Positions 1-6,853 of a stretch of DNA of 8,500 bases are shown one piece after another. The stretch is from Methanothrix sp. (lineage in GTDB: Archaea; Halobacteriota; Methanosarcinia; Methanotrichales; Methanotrichaceae). The position numbers were made by a program, and so were the translations under genes. A model generated the notes under the pieces. That model was not told the origin of the DNA. It ran no database searches and saw nothing but the letters and a program-made list of their open reading frames with translations. Location of the stretch: the NCBI GenBank assembly GCA_028708055.1, contig JAQVZT010000100.1, positions 1 through 8,500 of the forward strand, read 5' to 3'. Numbering within the stretch: the stretch's first letter is position 1; every line of letters begins with the position of its first letter.

Positions 1-184
1 TCATCAGGAAGTTTATAAAGATCTCTTCGGCAAGCATTCGTATATCGCTTGACTTTTTCGCCTCGGCTATGACATCAATATGCAATGTAACTGCGACAAA
101 GATCAGGCCGACAAGGGTGGCAGAGGCCGACCCAGCCAGCATATAAAAATCTCTCCAGGAATCTATGGAATCAGCGAAACTCAT
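1..184 (-). CDS. Membrane protein of unknown function, N-terminal 61 residues (runs off left edge)
   Basis: The reading frame starts with ATG at 184-182 and stays open to the window edge, giving 61 codons. The protein begins MSFADSIDSWRDFYMLAGSA. A hydrophobic helix follows at about residues 16-36, with the pattern GSASATLVGLIFVAVTLHID. A charged stretch comes next, and the fragment ends entering a second hydrophobic segment. The pattern 'short soluble head, FYxLxGSASATLxGLxFVAV' is one I associate with small conserved membrane proteins of unknown function; no enzymatic motif is visible. The start codon overlaps the stop of the upstream histidine kinase gene (ATGA), which implies translational coupling and a shared transcript. 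A role as accessory or output partner of the kinase is inference only. I am confident that it is coding but not of its function. Confidence 0.75.
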   Translation of the reverse strand, partial: MSFADSIDSWRDFYMLAGSASATLVGLIFVAVTLHIDVIAEAKKSSDIRMLAEEIFINFLM

Positions 185-3168
185 ATGATCTTTTCCAGAG
201 CCTCTTGCAGCTCATCCATTCGGATCGGTTTGCTGATATAACCGTCCATCCCCTCAGACAGACAGGCTTCTCTGTCGCCATTCAGTGCATGGGCAGTTAT
301 GGCTATTATGCGGGTCTTGATTCCAGAGCTGCGAATGCGGCGCGTCGCCTCAAATCCATCCATCTCCGGCATCTGGACATCCATCAGCACCACATCATAG
401 TGCTGCCGCTCCAATGCCTTCAGAGCTTCAATGCCATTAATAGCTACGTCAGCCCTGTACCCGATGCGTTTCAGCATGCTGAGAGCGACCTTCTGGTTCA
501 CGGGATTGTCTTCCGCAACGAGGATGCGCAGATCGTGCCTGTCAACCTCGCTTTTCTTGGGTTCTGAGGCGTTGATAGTCTCAGCATCTCTTTTCGGAGA
601 GATTTTCAAAGAGAGATGCTCCACCATCAGGTTGCGTAGCTGGGTTTGCTTGATCGGCTTGGTCAGCCAACTATCGACCTGCACCTCTCGAGAGAGGCCG
701 CAGCCAATGGCAGTGAATATCACGGAAAGAGCCTTTGCATTCTTTCCTCCTTTGGCCTCTCGAGATAGGAAACGGATATCATCATCCAGTGCGGCATCCA
801 GAATCACAAAATCAAATGCCTCCGGCTCAGAGCCGAGAATTTCCCGGGCGGCTTTTGCGCTGGCGGCAACGGCGGCAATCATCCCCCAGGACCGCACTGC
901 ATCTACCAGCATGCTTCTGGCAAGGTCGTTCTTGTAAACGATGATAACTCTCGTTCCAACGAGTGCGGGATTCATTAGATTGGATTTTCCGGATGCTGAT
1001 GGCTGCACGACTATGGTGAAATGAAAGGTGCTTCCCTTCCCCGGTTCGCTCTCTGCCCAGATCCTTCCCCCCATCATTTCCACAAATCGTTTGCTTATGG
1101 CAAGGCCGAGGCCCGTTCCTCCATATTGTCTGGTAGTGGAAGAATCAACCTGGCTGAAAGATAGAAAGAGCCTGTCCATTCGATCCCTGGATATTCCGAT
1201 TCCAGTGTCCCTGATTGAAAATTTAAGCTCAATCTTTCCAGTTACCATGTCCAAAGACCCAATCGAAAGCTCCACCTCCCCATCTTCTGTGAACTTCACC
1301 GCATTGCCCAGGAGATTGACCAAAATCTGACGCAGCCTTATAACATCCCCTATTACCATATCCGGCAAATTCTCCCTGTAAATACATACGATCTCCAGAC
1401 CCTTCTCAGCAGCATTTGCGGCCACCAGATCCATTGACTTCTCCACACATTTTTTCAGATCGAATGGCTGGCTTTCCAGCTCCATTTTTCCCCCTTCGAT
1501 CTTGGACAGGTCCAGGATGTCATTGATGAGCGCTAACAGCGTGTTTGCGCTGCTGCGAATGGTCTCCAGATAATCGCGCTGTTCCTCTGCCAGGTCCGCC
1601 TCTAAAAGCAGCCCGGTCATACCGATGACGGCATTCATGGGGGTACGGATCTCGTGGCTCATATTGGCCAGAAACTCAGACTTTGCCTTGGTCGAAGCCT
1701 CAGCTGCTTCCTTGGCCCTCCGCAATTCTGACTGAGCTTGCTTGCGTTCGGTGATATTTCGGGCAAATCCAAGTGTGCCTATAATTTTTCCGTTTTCAAT
1801 CAGAGGAACACCTATGATCTCGGCAGTCAGATACTCGCCGGAGCGAGACAGGCACCTCAATTCCTGGGCTCGCGTCTTTCTTCCTTGCAGTGCATCATGA
1901 AACGTCTCCAGGGAGGCGGGAAGGTCTTCCGGATGAACGATTTCCGTGAAGGATCTGCCCAGCCAGTGCTCTGCATTCCATCCAAGGAATTTTTTAAAAG
2001 CCGGATTAAGAGATGTTATCGCTCCATCTTTTGATGATATTGTGAATATCAAATCCGGCGAGGTCTCGAAGACATCACGATATCTCTCCTCGCTCTGCCT
2101 GAGCAGCATTTCAGCTCGCCTGCGCTCATCGATCTCCACCCGGGCCTCATTATAAAGCCGCACATTCTCATTCAGTGCCACGATCTGACGAAGGATTACC
2201 AGGCCAATGATTGCGCCAATGCCCCACGAAAAGGCTGAGAACGAATCGGTCAGGTAATAGCGGCTCCAAATGAGCATAATGTAGGCTGCAGCTGCGCAAA
2301 GGTAGGGAAAAAATGCCAGCCGGAAAAGGTGTCTTCCCTGCAATTCGCCTTCATCGGATGAACCATTTGGGTTAAGCTTACTGGTATCTCCCTGCAGCAC
2401 TCCGGCCAGACCGGCAAATGCGTAACATGTTAGCCATCCTAAATCTAAAAGGCTGCCGGTTTCGTAGATCCCCTGGAGAGATTGCAGCAGATATGTTGCA
2501 TCCGTGACAATCCCGATGGCTACACCGATTGACAGCAGCATCAATGGCCCTTGTTTAACAGATCCACTTGTTCGAAAGAGCAGTTGCAGCAAGGCAAAAA
2601 AAAGGATCAAATCCATAACAGGGTAGGCAAGGGATACAAGCAAAACATCAATGTACTCCCGGTTGGCGACAGCAATGGTCGGTTCGATCAGAAAAGCCCA
2701 GAAGACCAGGATCGCCGAGATCATCACTATCCCGGTGTCCAGCAGAAGCTTGAGCGACTCCTTGCGAGTCATTGGCACTGCCGGCAGGAGAAGAATGCCT
2801 ATAGCAAATAGCGGATAATATAGCAGATAAAAAACGTCGGCTACTGATGCTATTGGCTCTTGATGAAAGCCCAACTCCAGGATGGCCCAGATTATGTCTC
2901 CCAGCATAAAGGAGACCTGGCCTGAAAATAAGAACGTCCAGGCAAGGCGTGCCCGTCTCCCATAGATCTCAGAGCGAATGGCGGCGTAGAGCAATCCTGC
3001 TGCTGCCAGTCCATTGAATACCGGAAAGAGCAGATCATCAATCGTGATGCGATAGGCCTGATCATTTTCAATCAGAATCAACATGGCCAAATACATGACC
3101 ACGATTACGGCCGACAGCATGATAGCCCTGCGAAAGTTGACCTCTCTGGCATCAAGGAAAATGCTCAT
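181..3168 (-). CDS. Hybrid sensor histidine kinase: about 10 TM helices, PAS, HisKA, HATPase, pseudo-receiver, receiver
   Basis: This 995-residue inner-membrane sensor kinase should autophosphorylate on His and pass phosphate to its own C-terminal receiver. Residues 15-331 form about ten hydrophobic helices; the GDIIW motif at 90-94 and the aDxFYLLYYP pattern at 110-119 resemble multi-TM sensor regions found in front of PAS/GGDEF/kinase modules. A short coiled coil (about 335-358) leads into a PAS domain (about 357-474), then a second helix. HisKA carries SHEIRTP with His505. The ATPase domain has N622 (N box), DTGIGIS at 654-660 (G1) and GGTGLGLA at 683-690 (G2). Residues 738-850 form a receiver-like fold in which the usual acidic pair is Y745-K746, although Asp791 and a TKP lysine remain. 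The final receiver (880-995) is canonical: E886/D887, phosphoacceptor D930, T958, K980. A GGAGA sequence lies just before the ATG. The gene overlaps its downstream partner by 4 nt. No DNA-binding output domain is present, so output is probably phosphotransfer or protein contact. The ligand is unknown. Confidence 0.95.
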   Translation of the reverse strand: MSIFLDAREVNFRRAIMLSAVIVVMYLAMLILIENDQAYRITIDDLLFPVFNGLAAAGLLYAAIRSEIYGRRARLAWTFLFSGQVSFMLGDIIWAILELGFHQEPIASVADVFYLLYYPLFAIGILLLPAVPMTRKESLKLLLDTGIVMISAILVFWAFLIEPTIAVANREYIDVLLVSLAYPVMDLILFFALLQLLFRTSGSVKQGPLMLLSIGVAIGIVTDATYLLQSLQGIYETGSLLDLGWLTCYAFAGLAGVLQGDTSKLNPNGSSDEGELQGRHLFRLAFFPYLCAAAAYIMLIWSRYYLTDSFSAFSWGIGAIIGLVILRQIVALNENVRLYNEARVEIDERRRAEMLLRQSEERYRDVFETSPDLIFTISSKDGAITSLNPAFKKFLGWNAEHWLGRSFTEIVHPEDLPASLETFHDALQGRKTRAQELRCLSRSGEYLTAEIIGVPLIENGKIIGTLGFARNITERKQAQSELRRAKEAAEASTKAKSEFLANMSHEIRTPMNAVIGMTGLLLEADLAEEQRDYLETIRSSANTLLALINDILDLSKIEGGKMELESQPFDLKKCVEKSMDLVAANAAEKGLEIVCIYRENLPDMVIGDVIRLRQILVNLLGNAVKFTEDGEVELSIGSLDMVTGKIELKFSIRDTGIGISRDRMDRLFLSFSQVDSSTTRQYGGTGLGLAISKRFVEMMGGRIWAESEPGKGSTFHFTIVVQPSASGKSNLMNPALVGTRVIIVYKNDLARSMLVDAVRSWGMIAAVAASAKAAREILGSEPEAFDFVILDAALDDDIRFLSREAKGGKNAKALSVIFTAIGCGLSREVQVDSWLTKPIKQTQLRNLMVEHLSLKISPKRDAETINASEPKKSEVDRHDLRILVAEDNPVNQKVALSMLKRIGYRADVAINGIEALKALERQHYDVVLMDVQMPEMDGFEATRRIRSSGIKTRIIAITAHALNGDREACLSEGMDGYISKPIRMDELQEALEKII

Positions 3169-3170
3169 TT

Positions 3171-3175
3171 TCTCC
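3171..3175 (-). promoter_or_regulatory. Ribosome binding site of the histidine kinase gene
   Basis: On the minus strand GGAGA lies directly upstream of the ATG at 3168-3166. Only a few bases separate GGAG from the start codon, a short but usable spacing. Another ATG slightly upstream (3181-3179) is out of frame, so this site supports the chosen start. Confidence 0.5.
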
Positions 3176-3220
3176 GCCCATGAATTTGCTCTAATTCATC
3201 CGAAATCATCCCAGAAAGCA

Positions 3221-3228
3221 GTATATGT
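3221..3228 (-). promoter_or_regulatory. Candidate TATA box for the histidine kinase gene
   Basis: The minus strand reads ACATATAC here, preceded by a purine-rich GAGGGG that could serve as a B-recognition element. It lies about 55 nt upstream of the kinase ATG. With the usual archaeal spacing, transcription would start near 3200 and leave a leader of about 30 nt. Assigned by position and resemblance only. Confidence 0.3.
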
Positions 3229-3329
3229 CCCCTCAACAGCTATCTCGAAATATCCTGCGGACGAACCATTCGCAACAAATGCAAATACTTGGCAATTATC
3301 ATTCTATTGGAGATATTAGTATCTATTTC

Positions 3330-3355
3330 TTTTGCCTGAGATTTTTGCCTGAGAT
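3330..3355. repeat. Perfect 13-bp tandem direct repeat (two copies) between divergent genes
   Basis: The unit TTTTGCCTGAGAT occurs twice back to back (3330-3342 and 3343-3355) with no mismatch and no spacer. It lies in the 230-bp region between the divergent kinase and aldehyde dehydrogenase genes, directly upstream of a possible TATA element (CTTTAAGT) for the dehydrogenase. A 13-bp period is slightly more than one helical turn, so two protein monomers could bind on nearly the same face. It may be an operator for an activator or repressor, or a simple slippage duplication. No third copy was noticed in the window. Confidence 0.6.
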
Positions 3356-3360
3356 GACAG

Positions 3361-3370
3361 GCTTTAAGTG
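3361..3370 (+). promoter_or_regulatory. Candidate TATA box for the aldehyde dehydrogenase gene
   Basis: GCTTTAAGTG contains a TTTAA core about 34 nt upstream of the ATG at 3399. A start site some 25 nt downstream would give a very short leader. The 13-bp tandem repeat ends 5 bp upstream, where archaeal activators or the B-recognition element usually sit. Weak evidence based on position. Confidence 0.25.
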
Positions 3371-3398
3371 GCCGGACGATGATTCTCTATAGGTAGTT

Positions 3399-4832
3399 AT
3401 GCATCAATCTCATATGATTATCAATGGGCAGCAGGTTACATCCCTCTCCCGCAAGACTGAGATCATTTGCAATCCCGCAACCCAGGAGCCGGTGGCCGAG
3501 GTTGCCGTTGGAGACCGCCAGGATGCCTGCCTGGCCCTGGAGGCAGCTAAGAGGGCTTTTCCGGTCTGGTCTGCGACAGCCAGCGATGAGCGGGCCAGGA
3601 CCCTTCACTCTGCAGCCGACATGGTTCGGCAGCAGGTTGACGGGATCGCCCGGCTTCTCACTTTGGAGATGGGCAAGCCCCTAAAGAACGCCAGAATGGA
3701 GGTCCTCTCCTCGGCTGATGTCCTGGACAATTACGCAGAAGAGGGAAAGAGGAATTTTGGGGAGTGGATCAGCTCTTCGCACAGCCGGAGCATTGTGCTT
3801 CGCCAGCCAGTGGGCGTCGCCGCCCTCATCACCCCCTGGAACTTTCCCGTCGACCTTCTAGCCTGGAAGGTTGCGCCTGCTCTCGCCGCCGGCTGCACAT
3901 TCGTAGCCAAGCCGCCCAGTCTCGCTCCTCTGGCGGCCACAGAATTTGTACGGGCTGTCTGCGAAGCTGGCCTGCCTGCGGGCGCAGCGAACGTGGTGCA
4001 TGGACCGGGAAGCACCGTGGGCGCAGAGCTGGTGGAAAACCCCATCTCCCGGAAGATCGCCTTTACCGGTGAGACTGAGACAGGCCGCTGGATTATGTCC
4101 CATGCAGCCGCACACATCAAGCGCCTCTCCCTGGAGCTGGGAGGCCAGTCGCCCTTCATCGTCTGTGCTGATGCAGACATTCAGGCTGCGGCTGCTGCCG
4201 CCTCGCAGCGCGCTTTTTCAAACATGGGCCAGATCTGCATCAGCGTCAATCGAATCTATGTGGCCCAGGAGGTGGCCGAGCCCTTCACCGAGGAGCTGGT
4301 GCGGCGAGCAGAACGGCTGAAGATCGGCGACGGCATGAGGCCGGACGTGGACCTGGGGCCGATGTTCAGCCGGGCGCAGAGGGAGCGGACCAAAGAGCAT
4401 GTGGCCGATGCCATGGGAAAGGGGGCAGATCTTCTCACCGGCGGAGAGGAGCCCGATGGCGAGGCTTATGAGAGGGGATACTTCTACCGTCCAACGGTGC
4501 TGAACAATGCTGACCATCGCATGAGGGTCATGAGGGAGGAGACCTTCGGGCCGGTAGCACCGATCATGAAGTTCGGGACTCTTGATGAAGCCATAGCTCT
4601 TGCCAATGATACTGAATACGGCCTTGCGGCTTACGTCTTTACCAATGATCTGAAGACCGCCCTGCGGGCTGCGGAGGCTCTTGAAGCAGGCGGCGTTGGA
4701 GTCAATGTAAACAACGTTATAGACCTGCAAGCGCCCTTTGGCGGATGGAAGGAGAGCGGCCTTGGCCGGGAGCTGGGCCGCTGGGGCCTGGAGGCCTATC
4801 TGGAGACAAAACACATACGTCTGGGACTGTAA
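3399..4832 (+). CDS. NAD(P)-dependent aldehyde dehydrogenase, succinate-semialdehyde dehydrogenase-like
   Basis: This cytoplasmic enzyme of 477 residues, a normal length for the family, oxidises an aldehyde to the carboxylate with NAD(P)+. All catalytic elements are visible: TPWNFP with the oxyanion-hole Asn148, the cofactor lysine in KPPS (K171), the cofactor-loop motif FTGETETG (222-229), the general base Glu246 in LELGGQSP, the nucleophile Cys280 in NMGQICISVNR, and EETFGPVAP (380-388). The C-terminus keeps the PFGGWKESGLGRE motif. EETFGPVAP and overall length fit the succinate-semialdehyde dehydrogenase branch, but related enzymes acting on lactaldehyde, glyceraldehyde or other semialdehydes share these features, so the substrate is open. 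ATG 3399 is preceded by AGGT four bases upstream; ATG 3414 (MIINGQQ) is a possible alternative. The gene stands alone, divergent from the kinase, with no partner gene to fix a pathway. Confidence 0.93.
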   Translation: MHQSHMIINGQQVTSLSRKTEIICNPATQEPVAEVAVGDRQDACLALEAAKRAFPVWSATASDERARTLHSAADMVRQQVDGIARLLTLEMGKPLKNARMEVLSSADVLDNYAEEGKRNFGEWISSSHSRSIVLRQPVGVAALITPWNFPVDLLAWKVAPALAAGCTFVAKPPSLAPLAATEFVRAVCEAGLPAGAANVVHGPGSTVGAELVENPISRKIAFTGETETGRWIMSHAAAHIKRLSLELGGQSPFIVCADADIQAAAAAASQRAFSNMGQICISVNRIYVAQEVAEPFTEELVRRAERLKIGDGMRPDVDLGPMFSRAQRERTKEHVADAMGKGADLLTGGEEPDGEAYERGYFYRPTVLNNADHRMRVMREETFGPVAPIMKFGTLDEAIALANDTEYGLAAYVFTNDLKTALRAAEALEAGGVGVNVNNVIDLQAPFGGWKESGLGRELGRWGLEAYLETKHIRLGL

Positions 4833-4860
4833 GAGCTGCTGTCCAGTTCATCCCTTTTCA

Positions 4861-4879
4861 CAATCACTCTGCATGATTG
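4861..4879 (+). terminator. Weak stem-loop and pyrimidine-rich tract after the aldehyde dehydrogenase gene
   Basis: CAATCA (4861-4866) and TGATTG (4874-4879) can pair across a 7-nt loop, 28 nt after the dehydrogenase stop. A pyrimidine-rich run (CATTCTTCTCCTTTCTTCTC) follows at 4890-4909. Archaeal termination usually depends on U-rich tracts more than on hairpins, so this is a possible termination zone, weakly supported. Confidence 0.25.
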
Positions 4880-4890
4880 CGATATCCGCC

Positions 4891-5034
4891 TCATTCTTCT
4901 CCTTTCTTCTCAAATATCTCCATATAATCGACCTTCATCCTGGGGTAATGGAGGTGAGTTGAGGCCAAAACGATAGACACGCAGACAAGCACTTCACTTC
5001 GTTTAGAAGCCTTTTCTGGGTTGATCCTCTGAAT
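4891..5034 (-). pseudogene. Coding-like open fragment, possible gene remnant
   Basis: On the minus strand one frame is open for about 48 codons from just after a TAG (near 5037-5035) to a TGA at 4893-4891. Its end reads YPRMKVDYMEIFEKKGEE, which has the composition of a real protein C-terminus. The upstream half (PEKASKRSEVLVCVSIVLAS) is less convincing and there is no good start. The only ATG in a plausible place (4938) would give 15 residues. I do not recognise the family. It could be the tail of a decayed gene or a chance open frame. It lies between the aldehyde dehydrogenase and modA-like genes, antisense to both. Confidence 0.2.
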
Positions 5035-5046
5035 CTATGATGTCGG

Positions 5047-5077
5047 AGGCCGGGGGCTGATTGGATGTCTCCGGCCT
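5047..5077. other. GC-rich stem-loop upstream of the modA-like gene
   Basis: AGGCCGGGG (5047-5055) pairs with CTCCGGCCT (5069-5077), giving a 9-bp stem with one G-T wobble and a 13-nt loop. It sits about 135 nt before the modA-like ATG in otherwise AT-rich DNA. No oligo-T tract follows, so it does not look like an intrinsic terminator. It may be an RNA leader element or a remnant structure. Confidence 0.4.
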
Positions 5078-5110
5078 ATGCCACCTTGAAAATTGGGCGC
5101 AAGGAATTAA

Positions 5111-5135
5111 TAAGTTAATCATAGTAGCCAACTTA
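5111..5135. promoter_or_regulatory. AT-rich dyad, candidate operator for the modA-like gene
   Basis: TAAGTT (5111-5116) and AACTTA (5130-5135) form a perfect 6-bp inverted repeat with a 13-nt spacer. It overlaps a second short dyad (ATTAA-TAAG-TTAAT, 5106-5119). It lies 75-100 bp upstream of the modA-like ATG, in the likely promoter zone. A GTTTATGAA sequence at 5158-5166 could be the TATA element. Binding by an oxyanion-responsive regulator is plausible from context but unproven; it does not match the ModE consensus known to me. Confidence 0.3.
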
Positions 5136-5197
5136 AACAAGATTAGTAAACGTATGTGTTTATGAAAATGGAAAGACGCACAATACAAAATCGTGCT

Positions 5198-5204
5198 GAG
5201 GAAG
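5198..5204 (+). promoter_or_regulatory. Ribosome binding site that sets the modA-like start
   Basis: GAGGAAG lies 6 bases before ATG 5211, with GAGG 9 bases away, a good Shine-Dalgarno arrangement. It falls inside the frame if the GTG at 5193 is used, and that GTG has no comparable site, so ATG 5211 is preferred. Confidence 0.55.
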
Positions 5205-5210
5205 ATTGCG

Positions 5211-6032
5211 ATGATTTATAATAAAGCAGCTTATTTAATGTCAATTTCACTGCTCTTTGCCCTTCTTTTTATATCATTTGCGGGACTGGCTGAGGAGAAG
5301 CAAGAACTGACCGTCTTCTCTGGAGCCGGGCTCACGGGAGCAATGAGCGAGATTGCCGGAATATACGAAAACAGCAGCAACGTAAGCGTTAAGTTCAACT
5401 TCGACGGCGTGCCTGCACTGCGTGCCCAAATTGAGCAGGGGGCCTATGCAGACGTTCTGGTGTCCGCTAACCTCAAGCATATGAATGCACTGAAATCTGA
5501 AGGGTTCATGGATAACCATAGCGTTGTGATCTTTGTCCACAACAAGGTGGCCATAATCGTTCCCAACAACAACCCCGCCAACATCACCGGTCTTCAGGAC
5601 CTCGCCGCGCCCGGTGTCAAGATCCTCATGGGAACAAAAGATCTTCCTGCGGGAGATTATGCACTCCAGGTTCTGGATAAACTCGCTGCTGACCCGGATT
5701 ACGGACCCGCGTTCAAAGAATCGGTTCTGGCCAATGTAGTCTCATTGGAGACCACTGTCAACCGGGTCGTATCCAAGGTCGCCCTGGGTGAAGCCGATGC
5801 GGGATTTGCCTTTATATCCGATGTCAGCCCTCAGATGGTAGGCAAGGTCACCAAGATCTATATTCCGGACAAGTATAATGTGGTCGGAGACTTCCCGGTG
5901 GGAGTGCTCGCCCAGTCAAAGCATAATGAGCAAGCACAGGCGTTCATCGATGTGATAATGTCTGACGCGGGTCAGGCCATATTGGATAAATATGGATTCG
6001 TTCCGGTGAACGTCCCGGCGAAAAAAGAATAA
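5211..6032 (+). CDS. modA: ModA-type molybdate/oxyanion ABC transporter substrate-binding protein
   Basis: This 273-residue exported protein should bind an oxyanion such as molybdate or tungstate outside the membrane and deliver it to an ABC permease. Residues 1-27 are a signal sequence: a Lys near the start, a hydrophobic core (about 9-26) and a likely cut after GLA. No lipobox Cys is present. The mature protein keeps the ModA layout: LTVFSGAGLTGAMSEIA at the first lobe, LRAQIEQGAYADVLVSA (about 68-86), DLPAGDYALQVL (144-155), RVVSKVALGEADAGFAFISD (185-204), and the GFVPV tail (262-266). Positions that often contact molybdate in bacterial ModA differ: the first-loop Ser appears as Gly in GAGL, the second loop reads DGVPAL, and the usual Tyr of the GxVYxSD motif is Phe. 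Specificity is therefore uncertain. Start ATG 5211 is chosen because of its GAGGAAG site; GTG 5193 would add 6 residues. No modB or modC is adjacent; the next gene, 19 nt on, is DUF364. Confidence 0.85.
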   Translation: MIYNKAAYLMSISLLFALLFISFAGLAEEKQELTVFSGAGLTGAMSEIAGIYENSSNVSVKFNFDGVPALRAQIEQGAYADVLVSANLKHMNALKSEGFMDNHSVVIFVHNKVAIIVPNNNPANITGLQDLAAPGVKILMGTKDLPAGDYALQVLDKLAADPDYGPAFKESVLANVVSLETTVNRVVSKVALGEADAGFAFISDVSPQMVGKVTKIYIPDKYNVVGDFPVGVLAQSKHNEQAQAFIDVIMSDAGQAILDKYGFVPVNVPAKKE

Positions 6033-6051
6033 ATGGTTGACTCATGGTTGA

Positions 6052-6819
6052 ATGAAAATGGAGAAACGAGATCTGCTTCTGGAGGCAAAGGGCCGCTTCA
6101 TAAAGATGCTCTCGTCGCAAAGCGACGCCTGTTCGCCTGTTGATCTGCGGGATGAGCTGGTGATCAGCCGTCCCCTCAGCGTCTCCGAGGCCATAGGCGA
6201 CACGGGAAGAGACGACTTTGCACTTATCCGGGGCAAAGAGGTGCTCATGCAGGCTGCCTACCGAGGCTCTTTCGGTCAAGCGTTCACCGCTGCAAAGGGC
6301 GGCTTTCGCGGCTCCCTGGGCGAGGTGATGGAGAAGCCGCTGCAAGGACCCTTCGAGCGGGCGGTCTTGATTGCAGCCATGAATGCCACTCTCAGATACC
6401 TGGGAAAGATCGAGGGAACTGTTCATTGCCGAGACGATGGGCCGAAGAGGTGCAAAGCATTGATGGCGGAATGGATAGCGGATCAGGGCGCGGAAAAGGT
6501 GGGGCTGGTTGGTTTGCAGCCCGCGCTCCTGGAGGCCCTGGTTCAGACCCTCGGCCCGGAGAGGGTGATGGTCTCGGATCTGGCTGAGGCAGGAGCGGTC
6601 CGCTGCAATGTGAAGGTATTGGACGGAATGCAGGCAGGGCAGATGTTTGAGAGCTGCCCGCTCATCCTGATGACCGGCTCGACATTTGCCAACGGCACGA
6701 TTGACGATCTGATGGCGCAAGCGCGCCGCCACAACTGCAGGACGGTATTTTTCGGGAGCACTGCATCGGCGGTGGCATATCTGCTCGGCCTGGAGAGATG
6801 GTGTCCCTGTTCGAGCTGA
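6052..6819 (+). CDS. DUF364-family protein, putative heavy-metal chelation
   Basis: This 255-residue soluble, probably cytoplasmic protein matches the DUF4213/DUF364 architecture: an N-terminal enolase-like part and a C-terminal Rossmann-like part. Structural work on the family proposed metal or metallo-ligand binding between the two, but no reaction is established. Visible marks are the AVLIAAMNATLRYLG stretch (104-118), a Rossmann-like KVGLVGLQPALLEAL (149-163), the acidic VMVSDLAEAG turn (172-181), LILMTGSTFANGTIDDL (204-220), and TVFFGSTASAVAYLLGLERW (231-250), ending in WCPCSS. Cysteines at 126, 135, 185, 202, 229, 251 and 253 could serve as metal ligands. The gene follows the modA-like gene by 19 nt on the same strand, so co-transcription is likely and links it to oxyanion or metal handling. 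ATG 6052 has a weak GGTTGA upstream; ATG 6058 is an alternative. Two T6 runs after the stop may end the transcript. Confidence 0.85.
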   Translation: MKMEKRDLLLEAKGRFIKMLSSQSDACSPVDLRDELVISRPLSVSEAIGDTGRDDFALIRGKEVLMQAAYRGSFGQAFTAAKGGFRGSLGEVMEKPLQGPFERAVLIAAMNATLRYLGKIEGTVHCRDDGPKRCKALMAEWIADQGAEKVGLVGLQPALLEALVQTLGPERVMVSDLAEAGAVRCNVKVLDGMQAGQMFESCPLILMTGSTFANGTIDDLMAQARRHNCRTVFFGSTASAVAYLLGLERWCPCSS

Positions 6820-6831
6820 ACTGAAAACGGA

Positions 6832-6853
6832 TTTTTTGCGAGCGCTATTTTTT
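6832..6853 (+). terminator. Two oligo-T runs, likely transcription end of the modA-like/DUF364 unit
   Basis: T6 runs occur at 6832-6837 and 6848-6853, starting 12 nt after the DUF364 stop and separated by the palindromic GCGAGCGC context. Archaeal RNA polymerase terminates at such U-rich stretches, so this fits the end of the two-gene transcript. Confidence 0.4.

Noticed and set aside
4218..4814. Minus-strand open frame of 198 codons opposite the aldehyde dehydrogenase gene
   Set aside because: It lies entirely within a gene with all catalytic motifs intact and has low-complexity, shadow-like composition.
4809..5161. 12-bp inverted match (AAACACATACGT at 4809-4820, its complement at 5150-5161)
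   Set aside because: A few matches of this length are expected by chance in a window of this size, one arm lies inside the dehydrogenase coding sequence, and nothing between them looks mobile.
5003..5188. 61-codon minus-strand open frame upstream of the modA-like gene
   Set aside because: It has no recognisable family and no good ribosome site, and it covers the stem-loop and dyad of the promoter region. More likely chance.
4950..5192. Possible molybdenum-cofactor riboswitch upstream of the modA-like gene
   Set aside because: One 9-bp stem is not enough; I cannot recognise the conserved multi-stem architecture, and the class is known from bacteria.
5193..5210. GTG at 5193 as the modA-like start
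   Set aside because: No ribosome site precedes it, while GAGGAAG sits at proper distance before ATG 5211, which also gives a normal signal peptide.
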